Assembly: GCA_018336035.1 (NCBI GenBank)
Contig: JAGXRD010000128.1
Location: 1-39,368 of the forward strand
Direction: 5' to 3'
Origin: Alphaproteobacteria bacterium
GTDB taxonomy: Bacteria > Pseudomonadota > Alphaproteobacteria > Ferrovibrionales > Ferrovibrionaceae
DNA length: 39,368 nt
A program made the position numbers and the translations under genes. Position 1 is the stretch's first letter. Every line of letters begins with the position of its first letter. Shown piece by piece: positions 1 to 10,036 of the stretch. The notes beneath the pieces are model-generated. The model was not told where the DNA came from, did not search any database, and was given only the letters and a program-made list of their open reading frames with translations.

Positions 1-1
1 G

Positions 2-886
2 GCCCGCCGCAAGGCTGCCGAACGGCTCGCCGAAACGGCGCGCCGGCGCCGGATCCGCCACATCCTGCATATGGGCACGCTGGATCTGCCACCGGTCGAT
101 CGTGACGATGGCGTGAAGCATTACCTGTATTGTGACCAGACATGGGCGCTGTCGCTGGCGCATCGGCCGGATATTTCCGACTACAGCCGGCGTGCGGTCG
201 AGAATTTCGAAGCGACCGAACGCGCCGCGCTGGACAGCGTGGAGCATGTGTTCACCTTCGGCCATTACGTGCGCGACCATATGATCGCGCATTACTGCCT
301 GCCGCCGGAAAAGGTGACAGCCGTCGGCTCAGGCATGGGGCAGATCGAACCCTACGATCAACCCAAGGATTACAGCCGGCCACATCTGCTGTTTGTCGCC
401 AAGCACCTGTTTGCGGCGAAGGGCGGCAACCTGCTGGTTGAGGCTTTCCGCATCGCGCAGCGGCAGCGTCCGGACCTGCTGCTTAATATCGTCGGCGATC
501 CGGCCAGCGCCAGCCATGTGGCGACGACGCATCCTGGTATCCATTTCCATCCGCATCTGCCCTGGCGCGAGTTGCAGCGGCTTTATCGCGTGTCGACCAT
601 TCTGGTGCAGCCGATGCTGAACGATCCCTGGGGTCAGGTTTATCTCGAAGCCCTGCTGTCGCGCACGCCGGTGATCGGCCTGCACCGCAACGGTCTGCCC
701 GAGATTGTCGAGAACGGCCACCACGGCTTCCTCGTGGACGATGCCGATCCGCAGGCTCTGGCTGCGACCATTCTCGATGCCCTTTCCGATCCTCAGCGCT
801 TGGCCGAGATGGGCTGGAGCGGCCAGCAGCATGTCCTGCAATCCTATTCCTGGGATGCGGTCGCCAACCGCATCGCCTTCGGCTGA
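2..886 (+). CDS. Glycosyltransferase family 4 (GT-B), 5' end cut off by the window
   Basis: The reading frame is open from base 2 through the first ATG at 71 with no stop, so the gene very likely begins outside the window and only its last 294 codons or so are seen. The C-terminal half is a typical GT4 nucleotide-sugar domain: a beta-strand/loop '[14 protein letters not shown]', then 'LNIVGDP', and the conserved E-x7-E region '[13 protein letters not shown]' followed by 'GLPEIVENG' that binds the donor phosphate. It should transfer a sugar to the lipid-linked EPS repeat unit at the cytoplasmic face of the inner membrane. It ends 47 bases before gmd on the same strand and is probably the upstream member of that operon. 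Donor and acceptor cannot be read from the sequence. Confidence 0.85.
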   Translation, partial: ARRKAAERLAETARRRRIRHILHMGTLDLPPVDRDDGVKHYLYCDQTWALSLAHRPDISDYSRRAVENFEATERAALDSVEHVFTFGHYVRDHMIAHYCLPPEKVTAVGSGMGQIEPYDQPKDYSRPHLLFVAKHLFAAKGGNLLVEAFRIAQRQRPDLLLNIVGDPASASHVATTHPGIHFHPHLPWRELQRLYRVSTILVQPMLNDPWGQVYLEALLSRTPVIGLHRNGLPEIVENGHHGFLVDDADPQALAATILDALSDPQRLAEMGWSGQQHVLQSYSWDAVANRIAFG

Positions 887-933
887 TACCGAGAACCCAC
901 TCTTCCCCGACTGAGCAAAAAGGAAACCCTACA

Positions 934-2013
934 ATGTCGAACAAGACAGCCCTGATCACCGGTGCGACCGGGCAGGACGGCGCTTATCTCTCCGAGCTGT
1001 TGCTCTCAAAGGGCTACACGGTGCATGGCATCAAGCGCCGCTCGTCTTCGATCAACACCCGCCGCGTCGATCACCTCTACAAGGATCGGCACGAAGAGGA
1101 TGTGCGCTTTTTCCTGCATTACGGCGACATGACGGATTCGTCCAACCTGATCCGCCTGATCCAGGAAACCCAACCCGACGAGATCTACAATCTCGCCGCC
1201 CAGAGCCATGTGCAGGTCAGCTTCGAGACGCCGGAATACACCGCAAATACGGATGCGATGGGTACGCTGCGCCTCCTAGAGGCAATCCGCATCCTGAAAC
1301 TGGAAGAAAAGGTCCGCTTCTATCAGGCCTCAACCTCGGAACTGTACGGCAAAGTGCAGGAAATCCCGCAGCGCGAGACCACACCTTTCTATCCGCGCAG
1401 CCCTTATGCAGTGGCCAAGCTCTACGCCTACTGGATCACGGTAAATTACCGCGAGGCCTATAAGATGCACGCCTCAAACGGCATCCTGTTCAATCACGAA
1501 AGCCCGATCCGCGGCGAAACCTTCGTGACCCGCAAGATCGCCCGCGCTGTCGCGGCCATCGAGCACGGCATCCAGAAACGTCTCTATCTGGGCAATATCG
1601 ACGCTCAGCGCGACTGGGGCCATGCGCGCGACTATGTCGAAGGCATGTGGATGATCCTGCAGCAGGACAATCCGGACGACTATGTGCTGGCGACCGGCGA
1701 GGTTCATAGCGTGCGGGAATTCACTGAACTGGCCTTCAAGCGTATCGGTCGCCAGATTCAGTGGGATGGCAAGGGCGTCGACGAAAAGGGTTACTGCGGC
1801 AAGACCGGTGACATCCTGGTCGCGGTCGATCCGGAATACTATCGCCCGACCGAGGTCGACTACCTGCATGGCAGCCCGGAAAAGGCCTGGCGCCAGATGG
1901 GCTGGCAGCATAAGACCAGCTTCGAGCAGCTGGTGACCGAAATGGTCGATGCCGACCTTGCCGCCCTGAAGCAGAACCATGCCACCGAAACCGGAGCGAT
2001 GATGTATGCCTGA
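934..2013 (+). CDS. gmd: GDP-mannose 4,6-dehydratase
   Basis: Converts GDP-D-mannose to GDP-4-keto-6-deoxy-D-mannose with bound NADP, the first committed step to GDP-L-fucose and related deoxysugars. It is an extended short-chain dehydrogenase of 359 residues, the usual length. The Rossmann motif [11 protein letters not shown] spans residues 9-19. The catalytic set is visible as T134 and E136 in 'STSELYGK' and Y158/K162 in '[10 protein letters not shown]'. The start at 934 is supported by an AAGGAAA ribosome site 8-14 bases upstream. The 3' end overlaps fcl by 8 bases, so the two are almost certainly co-translated and work in sequence. Confidence 0.97.
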   Translation: MSNKTALITGATGQDGAYLSELLLSKGYTVHGIKRRSSSINTRRVDHLYKDRHEEDVRFFLHYGDMTDSSNLIRLIQETQPDEIYNLAAQSHVQVSFETPEYTANTDAMGTLRLLEAIRILKLEEKVRFYQASTSELYGKVQEIPQRETTPFYPRSPYAVAKLYAYWITVNYREAYKMHASNGILFNHESPIRGETFVTRKIARAVAAIEHGIQKRLYLGNIDAQRDWGHARDYVEGMWMILQQDNPDDYVLATGEVHSVREFTELAFKRIGRQIQWDGKGVDEKGYCGKTGDILVAVDPEYYRPTEVDYLHGSPEKAWRQMGWQHKTSFEQLVTEMVDADLAALKQNHATETGAMMYA

Positions 2014-2977
2014 GGCCAAACCGCTTTACCCAATTGCCGGCAAGCGCGTCTGGGTCGCAGGGCACCGCGGCCTGGTCGGTTCCGCCGTGGTGCGGCGGCT
2101 GCAGTATGAGGATTGCGAAATCCTTATTGCACCGCGCCAACAGATCGATCTGCGTCAGTCCGACCAGGTGTCCAACTGGATCCGCGACGCACGCCCGCAG
2201 GCCGTCGTGGTGGCGGCAGCGCGTGTCGGGGGCATCCACGCCAACGACACGCGGCCAGCCGAATTCCTCTACGATAACCTTATGATCGAGGCGAATATCA
2301 TCGAGGCAGCACGACAAAGCCGCGTCGAGAAGCTGATTTTCCTCGGTTCGTCCTGCATCTACCCACGCCTCGCGCCACAGCCAATTCCCGAATCCGCGCT
2401 GCTGACCGGGCCGCTGGAGCCGACCAACGAATGGTATGCCATCGCCAAGATTGCCGGCATCAAGCTCTGCCAGGCCTATCGCAAGCAGTACGGCTGCGAC
2501 TACATCTCGGCGATGCCGACCAATCTATATGGTCCGGGCGATAATTTTGACGTCATGCAGGGGCATGTGATCCCGGCGCTGATGTCGAAAATCCATCGCG
2601 CCAAAGAGAGCGGCGCAGAAACCGTCGAGGTCTGGGGCAGCGGGCGGGCCTTGCGCGAATTCCTCTATGTCGACGATGCCGCCGACGGAATCGTCCATAT
2701 CCTGAAGCATTATTCCGACGCCGAGCATGTCAATCTTGGCACCGGTGACGAGATCACGATCCGAGATCTCGCCAAACTGATGACCGAAGTGATCGGCTTT
2801 AAAGGCAAACTGGTCTTCGATACCAGTAAGCCGGACGGCACGCCGCGCAAGGTGATGGAGGTCGAACGGCTGCGCTCCATGGGCTGGCAGGCTGGCACCA
2901 GCCTGCGGACCGGCCTGGAGCAAACCTATCGCTGGTATGTGAACCATCATCTGGCCGAGCAGCGAGCGATCGCTTGA
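2006..2977 (+). CDS. fcl: GDP-L-fucose synthase (GDP-4-keto-6-deoxymannose 3,5-epimerase/4-reductase)
   Basis: Takes the Gmd product and, using NADPH, epimerises C3 and C5 and reduces C4 to give GDP-L-fucose. The 323 residues match the family length. The cofactor motif is '[16 protein letters not shown]' (about residues 17-32). The catalytic region shows 'LGSSCIYP' (S115/S116, C117) and Y144/K148 in 'NEWYAIAK'. 'NLYGPGDNF' is a further family signature. The ATG lies inside the end of gmd (8-base overlap) and the stop overlaps the TTG start of the next gene, giving a tightly coupled gmd-fcl-wzx run. Confidence 0.97.
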   Translation: MPEAKPLYPIAGKRVWVAGHRGLVGSAVVRRLQYEDCEILIAPRQQIDLRQSDQVSNWIRDARPQAVVVAAARVGGIHANDTRPAEFLYDNLMIEANIIEAARQSRVEKLIFLGSSCIYPRLAPQPIPESALLTGPLEPTNEWYAIAKIAGIKLCQAYRKQYGCDYISAMPTNLYGPGDNFDVMQGHVIPALMSKIHRAKESGAETVEVWGSGRALREFLYVDDAADGIVHILKHYSDAEHVNLGTGDEITIRDLAKLMTEVIGFKGKLVFDTSKPDGTPRKVMEVERLRSMGWQAGTSLRTGLEQTYRWYVNHHLAEQRAIA

Positions 2978-4503
2978 GTGGCAAACCCTATGATCCGCTA
3001 TCGACCGAACATCTGCAGCAGGATCTGACCCGACGCAGTCTGCGTGGCGGCCTGATTGCCTTCGGCAGTCAGGCCGTCCGCTTTACGGCCCAGTTCGGCG
3101 GCACCGTACTACTGGCCCGGCTGCTCACGCCGCATGCCTTTGGCCTGGTGGCAATGATCGCCGCCTTGTCGATCCTGCTCGATCTGATCAAGGAACTCGG
3201 CCTTTCGGCCGCCACCATCCAGCGCCCGGTGATCAGCCAGCAGCAGGTCTCCACGCTGTTCTGGATCAATGCCTGTTTCGGCTGCCTGCTGGCAGTGGGA
3301 CTCGTCGTTGCCGCGCCGGCCATTGCCGGCTTCTATGGCGAGCCGGAACTCACACCCATTACGCGTTGGCTCGCACTCGGCTTCGTTGTCAGCGGCCTGA
3401 CGATTCAGCATTGGGCACTGTTGCGCCGCCAGATGCGCTTTACGACCATTGCGATCATCGAAACCGGTGCCGAACTGCTGGCCCTCGCGCTGGCCGTGAT
3501 CTGCGCCCTGAAAGGTGCCGGCTACTGGGCACTGGTCGCGCAGCGTGTCGGCGGCCCGGCCATCACGCTCATCGCCACCTGGGCGCTCTGCCCCTGGCGA
3601 CCCGGCCTGCCGTCGCGCGATGCCGATATCGCCGACATGCTGCGCTTCGGCGGATCTTTCACCGGCTTCAACCTGCTGGCCGTCGCGGCACGCAGCCTCG
3701 ATCAGGTACTGATCGGCGCGCTATGGGGCCCGGTCGTGCTGGGCTTCTACGAACGCGCCGCCAAACTCGTACTGGTGCCCTTGAATAATCTCAACGCCCC
3801 GCTCTATGCCGTGGCAATGCCGGCGCTCAGCCGGCTGGAAGGCCAGCCGGAGCGTTATCGCCATGCCTTCCTGCTGATATTCGAGAAGTTCGCCATGGTG
3901 ACGATGCCGCCGGCGGCATTGGCCGCCGTCACTGCCGACTGGGTGGTGGGCCTGTTGTTCGGCCCGCAGTGGCATCAAGCCACCCCCTTCGTGGCCAGCT
4001 TCTCGGTCGCAGCGATGGCTCTGCCCGCCACGCTCGCGGTTGCATTGCTCTACTTAAGTCAGAACCGCTCTGGCGACATGCTGCGCGCCGGTCTGGCCGA
4101 TACCGCCGCTGTCGCCGCGGCCGTGCTCGCCGGACTCTCATTCGGCGCCGTTGGCATCGCAGTGGCCTATGCAGTGGCCAATCTGGCGCTCCGACTGCCG
4201 GTGGCGATCTGGATCGGCGGTGCCAGGGGCCCGGTCAATCGCCGCGACCTGGCCACCGCGCTGCTGCCTTCGCTGACCGCTGCCGCCGCTGTTGCCGGCA
4301 GCGTTACGGCGCTACGTCATACCGGCTGGCTGGTCGCCGCCGAGCCGCTGATTGGCCTGGCCCTCAGCCTGGGGGTGGCCCTGGTGGTAGCTTTCGCGAT
4401 CTTCCTCGTCATTCCACGCAGCCGCCGCATCCTCGGCATCCTGCGCCGGCTGCCACAGATGGTGCGGCATGGCCCGACTCCCTCCTCGCAAATGCTTAAC
4501 TGA
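2974..4503 (+). CDS. Polysaccharide flippase, Wzx/RfbX-like (MOP superfamily)
   Basis: A 509-residue integral membrane protein with about 12-14 hydrophobic segments. Its N-terminal region ('RGGLIAFGSQAVRFTAQFGG', 'LARLLTPHAFGLVAM') is typical of lipopolysaccharide-type oligosaccharide flippases. It should move undecaprenyl-diphosphate-linked repeat units across the inner membrane for Wzy-type polymerisation. The start is a TTG at 2974 overlapping the fcl TGA (TTGA); no in-frame ATG lies near and 'GAGCGA' just upstream can serve as ribosome site. The extreme C-terminus is basic and cytoplasmic. The gene converges on the leftward EPS group and overlaps the beta-helix gene by 8 bases, leaving no room for a terminator. 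Substrate is unknown. Confidence 0.88.
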   Translation: MSGKPYDPLSTEHLQQDLTRRSLRGGLIAFGSQAVRFTAQFGGTVLLARLLTPHAFGLVAMIAALSILLDLIKELGLSAATIQRPVISQQQVSTLFWINACFGCLLAVGLVVAAPAIAGFYGEPELTPITRWLALGFVVSGLTIQHWALLRRQMRFTTIAIIETGAELLALALAVICALKGAGYWALVAQRVGGPAITLIATWALCPWRPGLPSRDADIADMLRFGGSFTGFNLLAVAARSLDQVLIGALWGPVVLGFYERAAKLVLVPLNNLNAPLYAVAMPALSRLEGQPERYRHAFLLIFEKFAMVTMPPAALAAVTADWVVGLLFGPQWHQATPFVASFSVAAMALPATLAVALLYLSQNRSGDMLRAGLADTAAVAAAVLAGLSFGAVGIAVAYAVANLALRLPVAIWIGGARGPVNRRDLATALLPSLTAAAAVAGSVTALRHTGWLVAAEPLIGLALSLGVALVVAFAIFLVIPRSRRILGILRRLPQMVRHGPTPSSQMLN

Positions 4504-5734
4504 GCCCGACCGGGGTGCCATCGTCGTCGCGATCCGGACGACCGCGCTTGATGCGCAGGCGGCCCTGACGGTCGACCCAGAGACGATGGTCTCCGAGCTG
4601 CACCAGGTTGCGGCTCTGCCAGTCGCCGCCGAGGCGCAGGCCCATATCCGTACCGCCCATCTCAATGGCTTCGAATCCGCCCTCGCCGCGCACCGCGCCA
4701 CTGCAACCGATCACGGTGGCGCTGCTGCGTGGATCACCCCGTAACTGGGCGAGTCCTGCTTCCGCTGCCTTGGCATCTCCACTGCCCGAACAGCCGATCA
4801 TCACAAGGCGCCCGGCGAGCGTGGCCTTGATCAGGTTGCGCTGCTTGAACATCGAATAGGCAGTGCAACCGACCAGCGTGCCGAAGCCTTGCAGCCAGAT
4901 GCCGGCATCGCCCCGTGCAAATCCGTCGGCGCCTTCGTGGTTGTTCTCGAAGCCGCAGCTGGACAGCAGCGTACAACCGTTTTCCGCCACAAGTCCAAAG
5001 CGCTTGTTGAGGAGGAAATATGTGCCGTGGAAGCTGACGTCATAGCAGCCATCCAGCATGGCGGCGCCATGTATGCCGTTCTCGCCGAACACGCCGCCAA
5101 TCACACGCACCGCCGACAGGATACCCTTGCCTCCAGCTTCATGATGGAAACTGGCACCATGGCCACGGTTGTTGCGGAAGTAGCAGTTGGAAATCTGCCC
5201 CTCAAAAACATTGCCGATCAGCTGCGCGCCATTTTTCCCGCAGCGATGCACAACAAGATCGCGCAGGCAGAAGTTATACAGGTAATTCTTGTTACCCATG
5301 CAGGCGAGGCGGATGCCGTGGCCGTCTTCACCGCTGCCGAGAATATCCAGACCCTGGATCAGCAGGTAACGGAAGGTGGACTGGCTGTCGATATCGATGA
5401 TGTTGCTGCCGTCGCGGATCTCCGAGACGATGCGCGCTCCCATACCGAATACACCGGACTGATGCACGATATTCTGCTTCGGCGCGATCCGGAGCGTGCG
5501 CGTGACGCGGTATGTGCCAGGCGGGATCACCAGCATCCCGCCGGTGCCGGCATAGGCCACATCGAGGCCGGCCTGCAGAGCGGCCGTATCATCCGCGCGG
5601 CCATCGCCCTTTGCGCCGAAATCGGCAGCCGATATCTGGCGCCCGGGGGGTGCTGGGGCCGCCTGCGCCGTGGCGGCCAGCGCCGAACTGCCGAGCATGG
5701 CCCCACCAAGGGCAAGGAGATCGCGCCGCTGCAT
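4496..5734 (-). CDS. Tat-exported right-handed beta-helix protein (pectate-lyase superfamily), possible EPS lyase/hydrolase
   Basis: The 412-residue product begins with a twin-arginine signal, 'MQRRDLLALGG' followed by a hydrophobic stretch and an AQA-type cleavage site near residue 25. Next comes the start of a pectate-lyase-3/GH28-like fold, 'ISAADFGAKGDGRADDTAAL', which is the family's usual first coil. The remainder is rich in short beta strands with G/N turns ('NYLYNFCLRDLVVHRCG', 'NCYFRNNRGHGASFH'), as expected of a parallel beta-helix. It lies 3 bases after the polymerase gene and is the last gene of the leftward EPS operon, so a role in trimming, clearing or releasing the polymer in the periplasm is likely. 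No catalytic residues can be assigned with confidence; a binding or structural role is possible. Confidence 0.75.
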   Translation of the reverse strand: MQRRDLLALGGAMLGSSALAATAQAAPAPPGRQISAADFGAKGDGRADDTAALQAGLDVAYAGTGGMLVIPPGTYRVTRTLRIAPKQNIVHQSGVFGMGARIVSEIRDGSNIIDIDSQSTFRYLLIQGLDILGSGEDGHGIRLACMGNKNYLYNFCLRDLVVHRCGKNGAQLIGNVFEGQISNCYFRNNRGHGASFHHEAGGKGILSAVRVIGGVFGENGIHGAAMLDGCYDVSFHGTYFLLNKRFGLVAENGCTLLSSCGFENNHEGADGFARGDAGIWLQGFGTLVGCTAYSMFKQRNLIKATLAGRLVMIGCSGSGDAKAAEAGLAQLRGDPRSSATVIGCSGAVRGEGGFEAIEMGGTDMGLRLGGDWQSRNLVQLGDHRLWVDRQGRLRIKRGRPDRDDDGTPVGLS

Positions 5735-5737
5735 CGG

Positions 5738-7093
5738 TCAGGCCTGCGGCGCGTAGCCAAAGCGGCGACGCAGCTGCGGCGGCCGTCCGAACGGCATGGC
5801 CGGCCGTGGGGCAACCGGAACGGCGACACGCTGGTGCAGGAGCGAGACTGCCGCAGCGAGCAGCAGAACGGTCCAGGTTTTCGGAGCGACATAAGCACCC
5901 GAAGCCTGACCGAAAATGAGCCAGACACTCCAGCAGAATAACAGGTTGGGCGCCCCGATCAGCCGCAGCCACACACTGAGCCCGATGAATGTGACGACAC
6001 CCCAGACCAGTCCGAGATAGATCCAGTGCAGCCAGAAATAGTTGGTCAGCACTTCGGAAATCTTGGTGATGCGCCAGCCGGCCGAGAAATGCGACGACTG
6101 GACGAAGACATTCATCACCAGGTCGGCGATGAAATTCTCGCCGGTCAGGCCGGACCCGGCCCAGGGCCGTTCCTTCATCACCTCGAAGGCGACCAGCGCC
6201 GGCCCGATCACGCGATAGAAGAAGCTCGGGTCATTACCGTTGAGAATATGACCGAGGCGTTCGGCATAAACCGTGGCGCCCAGCACCGCGAAAATCAGCA
6301 GCACGATACTGCCAAAGACCAGCATCGCCAGGCGATAGCCCGCGCCAAACTTGCCGATCGGTGGCGTGTCGGGCAGCACGAAGAGGTAATACGGTGGCAG
6401 CAGCAACAGACCGAGCAAAAGGGTTGGGCCTGGCATGGCAATCAGCCCGCCAGCCATCAGCGTCACGAAGATCAACAGCTTGCGGCGATGCTGCGACACC
6501 ACGAACCAGGCGAAGGTGAACAGCGTGTAACCAAAAGTCACCGCCGAAGGCTCAGAGGTGAACAGCTTGGGACGCACCTTGCCATAGAGCAGCTGGTCGC
6601 GCAGGTCGGCTTCATAGATGCCAGAATCGTAGAGCTTCTGGCGTACCGCATCACTCAGGCTATCCAGCCCCGCATAACTTTCCAGCAGGCACCCCATCAG
6701 GATAAACAGGCTGAGCCCGAGGAACATTTTGCTGAGCTGCGCACGGCTGGCCTGCAGCAGCGTCAGGAACATGGCATAGCCGATGACGAAGGAATACGTC
6801 AGCTGCACCAGACCAGTGAAGCGTTTGGACAGGCCGGTCAGGTCACCGGTGGAGAAGCTGGCAAAGAGATAGAGCAGCACAATACCAAACAAAGCACCCA
6901 GATGAGTGGGTACGATATCGTCGCGCCGGCGCCATAGCAGGATCATGCCGGCGATGCCGGAAGGGGCGGATGGAAACGGGATTGTCGGTGTAATCTGTAT
7001 AATGACGCCGAGATAAATGCCGATGAAGAAGATCAGCAGCAGGGCCAGATCGACGGCCCCCAGTTTCGGTTCCTGAATGACCTTTAGTTTCAT
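5738..7093 (-). CDS. O-antigen polymerase/ligase-like membrane protein (candidate Wzy)
   Basis: A 451-residue protein with roughly ten or more predicted membrane helices, starting with 'LALLLIFFIGIYLGVII' near residue 17, and a larger soluble loop around residues 285-345 ('RVIGPALVAFEVMKERPWAGSGLTG'). That loop pattern, especially 'RPWxGxG', is characteristic of O-antigen ligase/polymerase (Wzy_C) proteins. It should polymerise lipid-linked repeat units on the periplasmic side. Its ATG overlaps the stop of the upstream glycosyltransferase by 4 bases (ATGA). Wzy proteins diverge strongly, so the assignment rests on topology, the loop motif and the operon context. Confidence 0.75.
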   Translation of the reverse strand: MKLKVIQEPKLGAVDLALLLIFFIGIYLGVIIQITPTIPFPSAPSGIAGMILLWRRRDDIVPTHLGALFGIVLLYLFASFSTGDLTGLSKRFTGLVQLTYSFVIGYAMFLTLLQASRAQLSKMFLGLSLFILMGCLLESYAGLDSLSDAVRQKLYDSGIYEADLRDQLLYGKVRPKLFTSEPSAVTFGYTLFTFAWFVVSQHRRKLLIFVTLMAGGLIAMPGPTLLLGLLLLPPYYLFVLPDTPPIGKFGAGYRLAMLVFGSIVLLIFAVLGATVYAERLGHILNGNDPSFFYRVIGPALVAFEVMKERPWAGSGLTGENFIADLVMNVFVQSSHFSAGWRITKISEVLTNYFWLHWIYLGLVWGVVTFIGLSVWLRLIGAPNLLFCWSVWLIFGQASGAYVAPKTWTVLLLAAAVSLLHQRVAVPVAPRPAMPFGRPPQLRRRFGYAPQA

Positions 7094-8280
7094 AGCGTCG
7101 CCACGACCGACATCAGGCGTTCTGCGCGACTGGTCCAGTCAAACTGGTCGCGACAGGCAGCGTAAGCGCGATCCTGCAGCTGGTTCAGGCGGTCGCAGTC
7201 ATCGATCACCTGCAACACGCCGCGCGCCAGAGATTCATAATCCTCGTACAACAGGATGCCGTCGTCGTGACGCAGCGGCACACCGGCCACCGACCCTGAC
7301 AGCGCCAGGATCGGCATACGGTTGAAGATATAGTCCAACACCTTGAGCTTGAAGCCGCCGCCATGGCGTTCGGCGACCAGCGCGATACGGGCGTTGCGCA
7401 TGAAAGCCAGCACGTCGTCTACCCGGCCGGTGAACTGCGTGGCCGAGGCATTGCGTCGCATGCGGTTCAGGAAGGCTTCCTCCGCACTGCCTATGACCTG
7501 AAGCTCTGCGCCATGGGCGGCGAATAACGGATCGGCCACCGCCACGAACTGCTCAAGGTTCATGCGCTTGGCGATCCAATCGAAACTGCCCACGATCACC
7601 GCACGCCGCGGCGTGGCATCGGTGATGCGCCGGCCGGCACCATGGCCGCCGGCATAGCCCGGTGTCAGCACCTCGACACGGCGGTCGGGCCGCCGCGCCA
7701 GATATTGCTGCGCGTCATCTTCTGTAATGGCTGTTACCAGATCGGCGGCGTCAACCAGACGGTGCTCAAGCCGCGCCGCCTTCAGCGAATCGTAACGCAG
7801 GACCTGACGCTTGAGAAAATCCTCGTGGTGGTTGGCCACCTCGCGCCGCAGGCTGGCTTCGTGGTTGTGCGACACGTAAACCAGCTTCGGCCTCTGGCCG
7901 CGTCTGGGGAAGAATTTCAGCACCTGATCAAGCGCCCAGCCGGCCGAGATACCGTCGAAAACAATGGTGTCCCACGGCCCTTCCTGCAGCCGCGCATCCA
8001 GCAGATCACGCAGGCCGGGCGTCCAGCTGCGGTCCGCAATATGCGGCAGCGTGGAAATCAGACTCTGCAGGCTGGAGCGCGGGCGATGATCCGACAACCA
8101 CCAATGCGTGCCATTTGGCCCGGAGCCAATGTTGCGCGGCGGCGATTCCGGGCGGGCAAGGCCTAGCACATGCATCTGCGCTCCGCCCTGCTCCATCGCG
8201 TCGATCAGCCCGCCAGAGTAGATATATTGCCCGTTATGGCGCGGCTCCGGGTCAGCCAGTGTCAGCCAGAGACATCTCAT
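7090..8280 (-). CDS. Glycosyltransferase, GT4-like (GT-B fold)
   Basis: A 396-residue cytoplasmic glycosyltransferase. The N-terminal domain opens with 'MRCLWLTLADPEPRHNGQYIYSG', the glycine-rich acceptor loop common in GT4 enzymes. The C-terminal domain shows 'RRAVIVGSFDWIAKRMN', 'LQVIGSAEEAF' and 'VAERHGGGFKLKVLDYIFNRMPI', the last corresponding to the family's donor-binding PxGxKxxE-like segment, here GGGFKLKVLDY. It lies 18 bases after wcaJ and overlaps the polymerase gene by 4 bases. It probably adds an internal sugar of the EPS repeat unit; the donor sugar is unknown. The ribosome site before the ATG is weak, so the start is a little uncertain. Confidence 0.83.
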   Translation of the reverse strand: MRCLWLTLADPEPRHNGQYIYSGGLIDAMEQGGAQMHVLGLARPESPPRNIGSGPNGTHWWLSDHRPRSSLQSLISTLPHIADRSWTPGLRDLLDARLQEGPWDTIVFDGISAGWALDQVLKFFPRRGQRPKLVYVSHNHEASLRREVANHHEDFLKRQVLRYDSLKAARLEHRLVDAADLVTAITEDDAQQYLARRPDRRVEVLTPGYAGGHGAGRRITDATPRRAVIVGSFDWIAKRMNLEQFVAVADPLFAAHGAELQVIGSAEEAFLNRMRRNASATQFTGRVDDVLAFMRNARIALVAERHGGGFKLKVLDYIFNRMPILALSGSVAGVPLRHDDGILLYEDYESLARGVLQVIDDCDRLNQLQDRAYAACRDQFDWTSRAERLMSVVATL

Positions 8281-8298
8281 ATGGGGTGTTCACCATGA

Positions 8299-9897
8299 TC
8301 AGTAAGCCTTGCTGCCGGTGAATCCGCAGAAGATCGTCTTGATGATGATCTTCACATCCAGCAATAGAGACCAATTCTCGATATAATAAATGTCGTGTTC
8401 GACGCGCTTCTGGATCTGCTCGACCGTTTCAGTCTCGCCGCGCCAGCCATTCACCTGGGCCCAGCCGGTGATCCCCGGCTTGATCCGATGACGCCAATCG
8501 TAATTCTCCACAGCATCCTGATAGAGCACACCACCCGCCTTGCAGAGCAGAGCGTGCGGACGTGGCCCCACCACAGACATGTCGCCACGAATAACGTTGA
8601 AGAACTGCGGTAGTTCATCGAGGCTGGTGCGGCGAATGAAGGCACCAACCCTGGTCACCCTGGGATCGTTGCGCGTGGCAAGCTGGGTGCCATTAGGATC
8701 GCGGGCATGATGATACATACTGCGGAACTTCAGCACCTCGATCAGCTGGTTGTTGCGGCCATAGCGCTTTTGCTTGAACAGGATTGGTCCAGGGCTGTCG
8801 AGCCGGATTGCCAATGCGATCGCCGCCAGAACCGGCGAGATCAGGACCACGACGAGTGCGGCGAACACGCGATCTTCGATTTCCTTGGCGATGCCACTCC
8901 AGTCGCGCAGCGGGCGACGCTCGATCACCATCAGCGGCACCTGCCCCACGGTCTCTACCCCGCTGCGGGCCTTCACGGCATAATCCGCACTGGGGCAGAA
9001 ACAGATATCAACCGCGACGCAGCGCAGCTGCGCCAGCATGGCATCCATGCCGGCATCGCCGGGTACTGCAGCGATCACCACCATGTCGATGCGTCCGCGC
9101 CGGATATCCTCCAGGAGATCGGTGCAGTTGCCGCGCACGGCATGACCGCGCCAGCCCGACGGCAGCGGTCCGGTCCGATCATCGTAGAGTCCGACGATCG
9201 CAACATCGTTATCGCTCCGCGCTGCCAGGAACCGCCGCAGCAGCATCTGCCCGCCAGGCCCGGCACCCAGAATGGCGAGACGTCGACGCAGACGGCCGGC
9301 TTTGCGCCAGTAATCCATCCGGATGGCCAGCGCGCCGCGTGCCAGCAGCGGCAGGAACAGGCCAAGCGTGAACCACAGTGCCAGCCAGATCCAGTTCTGC
9401 TCAAGCGAGGCCCCTGTCGCCAGCGTTGCAATCGCGACGACACAAGCGGCGACAGCCCAGGCACCTACAGGACGAGCCCAGCCAATATTGCTGAGCCGCA
9501 GCTTTTCGATGCGATAGGCGCCGGCCAGATGCAGCGTATTGCCGGCAACCACCGCTCCGAAGAACGACAAAGCCACGTAATATGAACCGTCCATTGGCAG
9601 ATCCGGGGCGGCCAGCATCAGCGCGACCAGCCCGGCAGCAAGAATGGCCAGCGCGTCCCAGGCACGCAGCAGGCCGCTGACGATCGGCAGCGACACCGGC
9701 TCGCGAACCGCCATTTCAAAGCGGCGCGCCTCGTGGCGGCCCAGGGCATGGGTATTTCCGGTGCGGATGTTATCGGCGTTGCGCCAACCCGTGGGCTGGG
9801 CAATCGCACGTGCCTGGGGCTTGCCTGGGGCACGCGGCGCGGAATGGTCGGCACGCGCGGTGGAGTTACGATCCAGGGTGGGAATGTCGAACGACAT
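8299..9897 (-). CDS. Undecaprenyl-phosphate glycosylphosphotransferase (WcaJ/EpsL-type EPS priming enzyme)
   Basis: Starts the repeat unit by transferring a sugar-1-phosphate, commonly glucose-1-P, from a UDP-sugar to undecaprenyl phosphate. From the N-terminus there is a disordered basic region, four membrane helices (about residues 75-190), a Rossmann-like domain ('[19 protein letters not shown]'), and then the catalytic bacterial-sugar-transferase domain with its membrane re-entrant helix ('[19 protein letters not shown]'). The catalytic domain carries '[11 protein letters not shown]', 'KFRSM', '[10 protein letters not shown]', 'VGPRP' and '[16 protein letters not shown]'. The frame is open 24 codons further upstream, but ATG 9897 is preferred because GGAG lies seven bases ahead of it. 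Length is then 532 residues. About 139 bases without a gene separate it from the fused glycosyltransferase. Confidence 0.92.
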   Translation of the reverse strand: MSFDIPTLDRNSTARADHSAPRAPGKPQARAIAQPTGWRNADNIRTGNTHALGRHEARRFEMAVREPVSLPIVSGLLRAWDALAILAAGLVALMLAAPDLPMDGSYYVALSFFGAVVAGNTLHLAGAYRIEKLRLSNIGWARPVGAWAVAACVVAIATLATGASLEQNWIWLALWFTLGLFLPLLARGALAIRMDYWRKAGRLRRRLAILGAGPGGQMLLRRFLAARSDNDVAIVGLYDDRTGPLPSGWRGHAVRGNCTDLLEDIRRGRIDMVVIAAVPGDAGMDAMLAQLRCVAVDICFCPSADYAVKARSGVETVGQVPLMVIERRPLRDWSGIAKEIEDRVFAALVVVLISPVLAAIALAIRLDSPGPILFKQKRYGRNNQLIEVLKFRSMYHHARDPNGTQLATRNDPRVTRVGAFIRRTSLDELPQFFNVIRGDMSVVGPRPHALLCKAGGVLYQDAVENYDWRHRIKPGITGWAQVNGWRGETETVEQIQKRVEHDIYYIENWSLLLDVKIIIKTIFCGFTGSKAY

Positions 9898-10036
9898 GCG
9901 GGACTCCAGTTCGGCATTTTCACTCAGCGCGCAGACGATCCTTTGCGCTACCGGCCTGATGTGCCACACGGCTTATGCAAGGTCTTGTGACCAAGCCGGG
10001 GTTGTTCCGCCGCAATGCAACAGAACGGTCACGACA

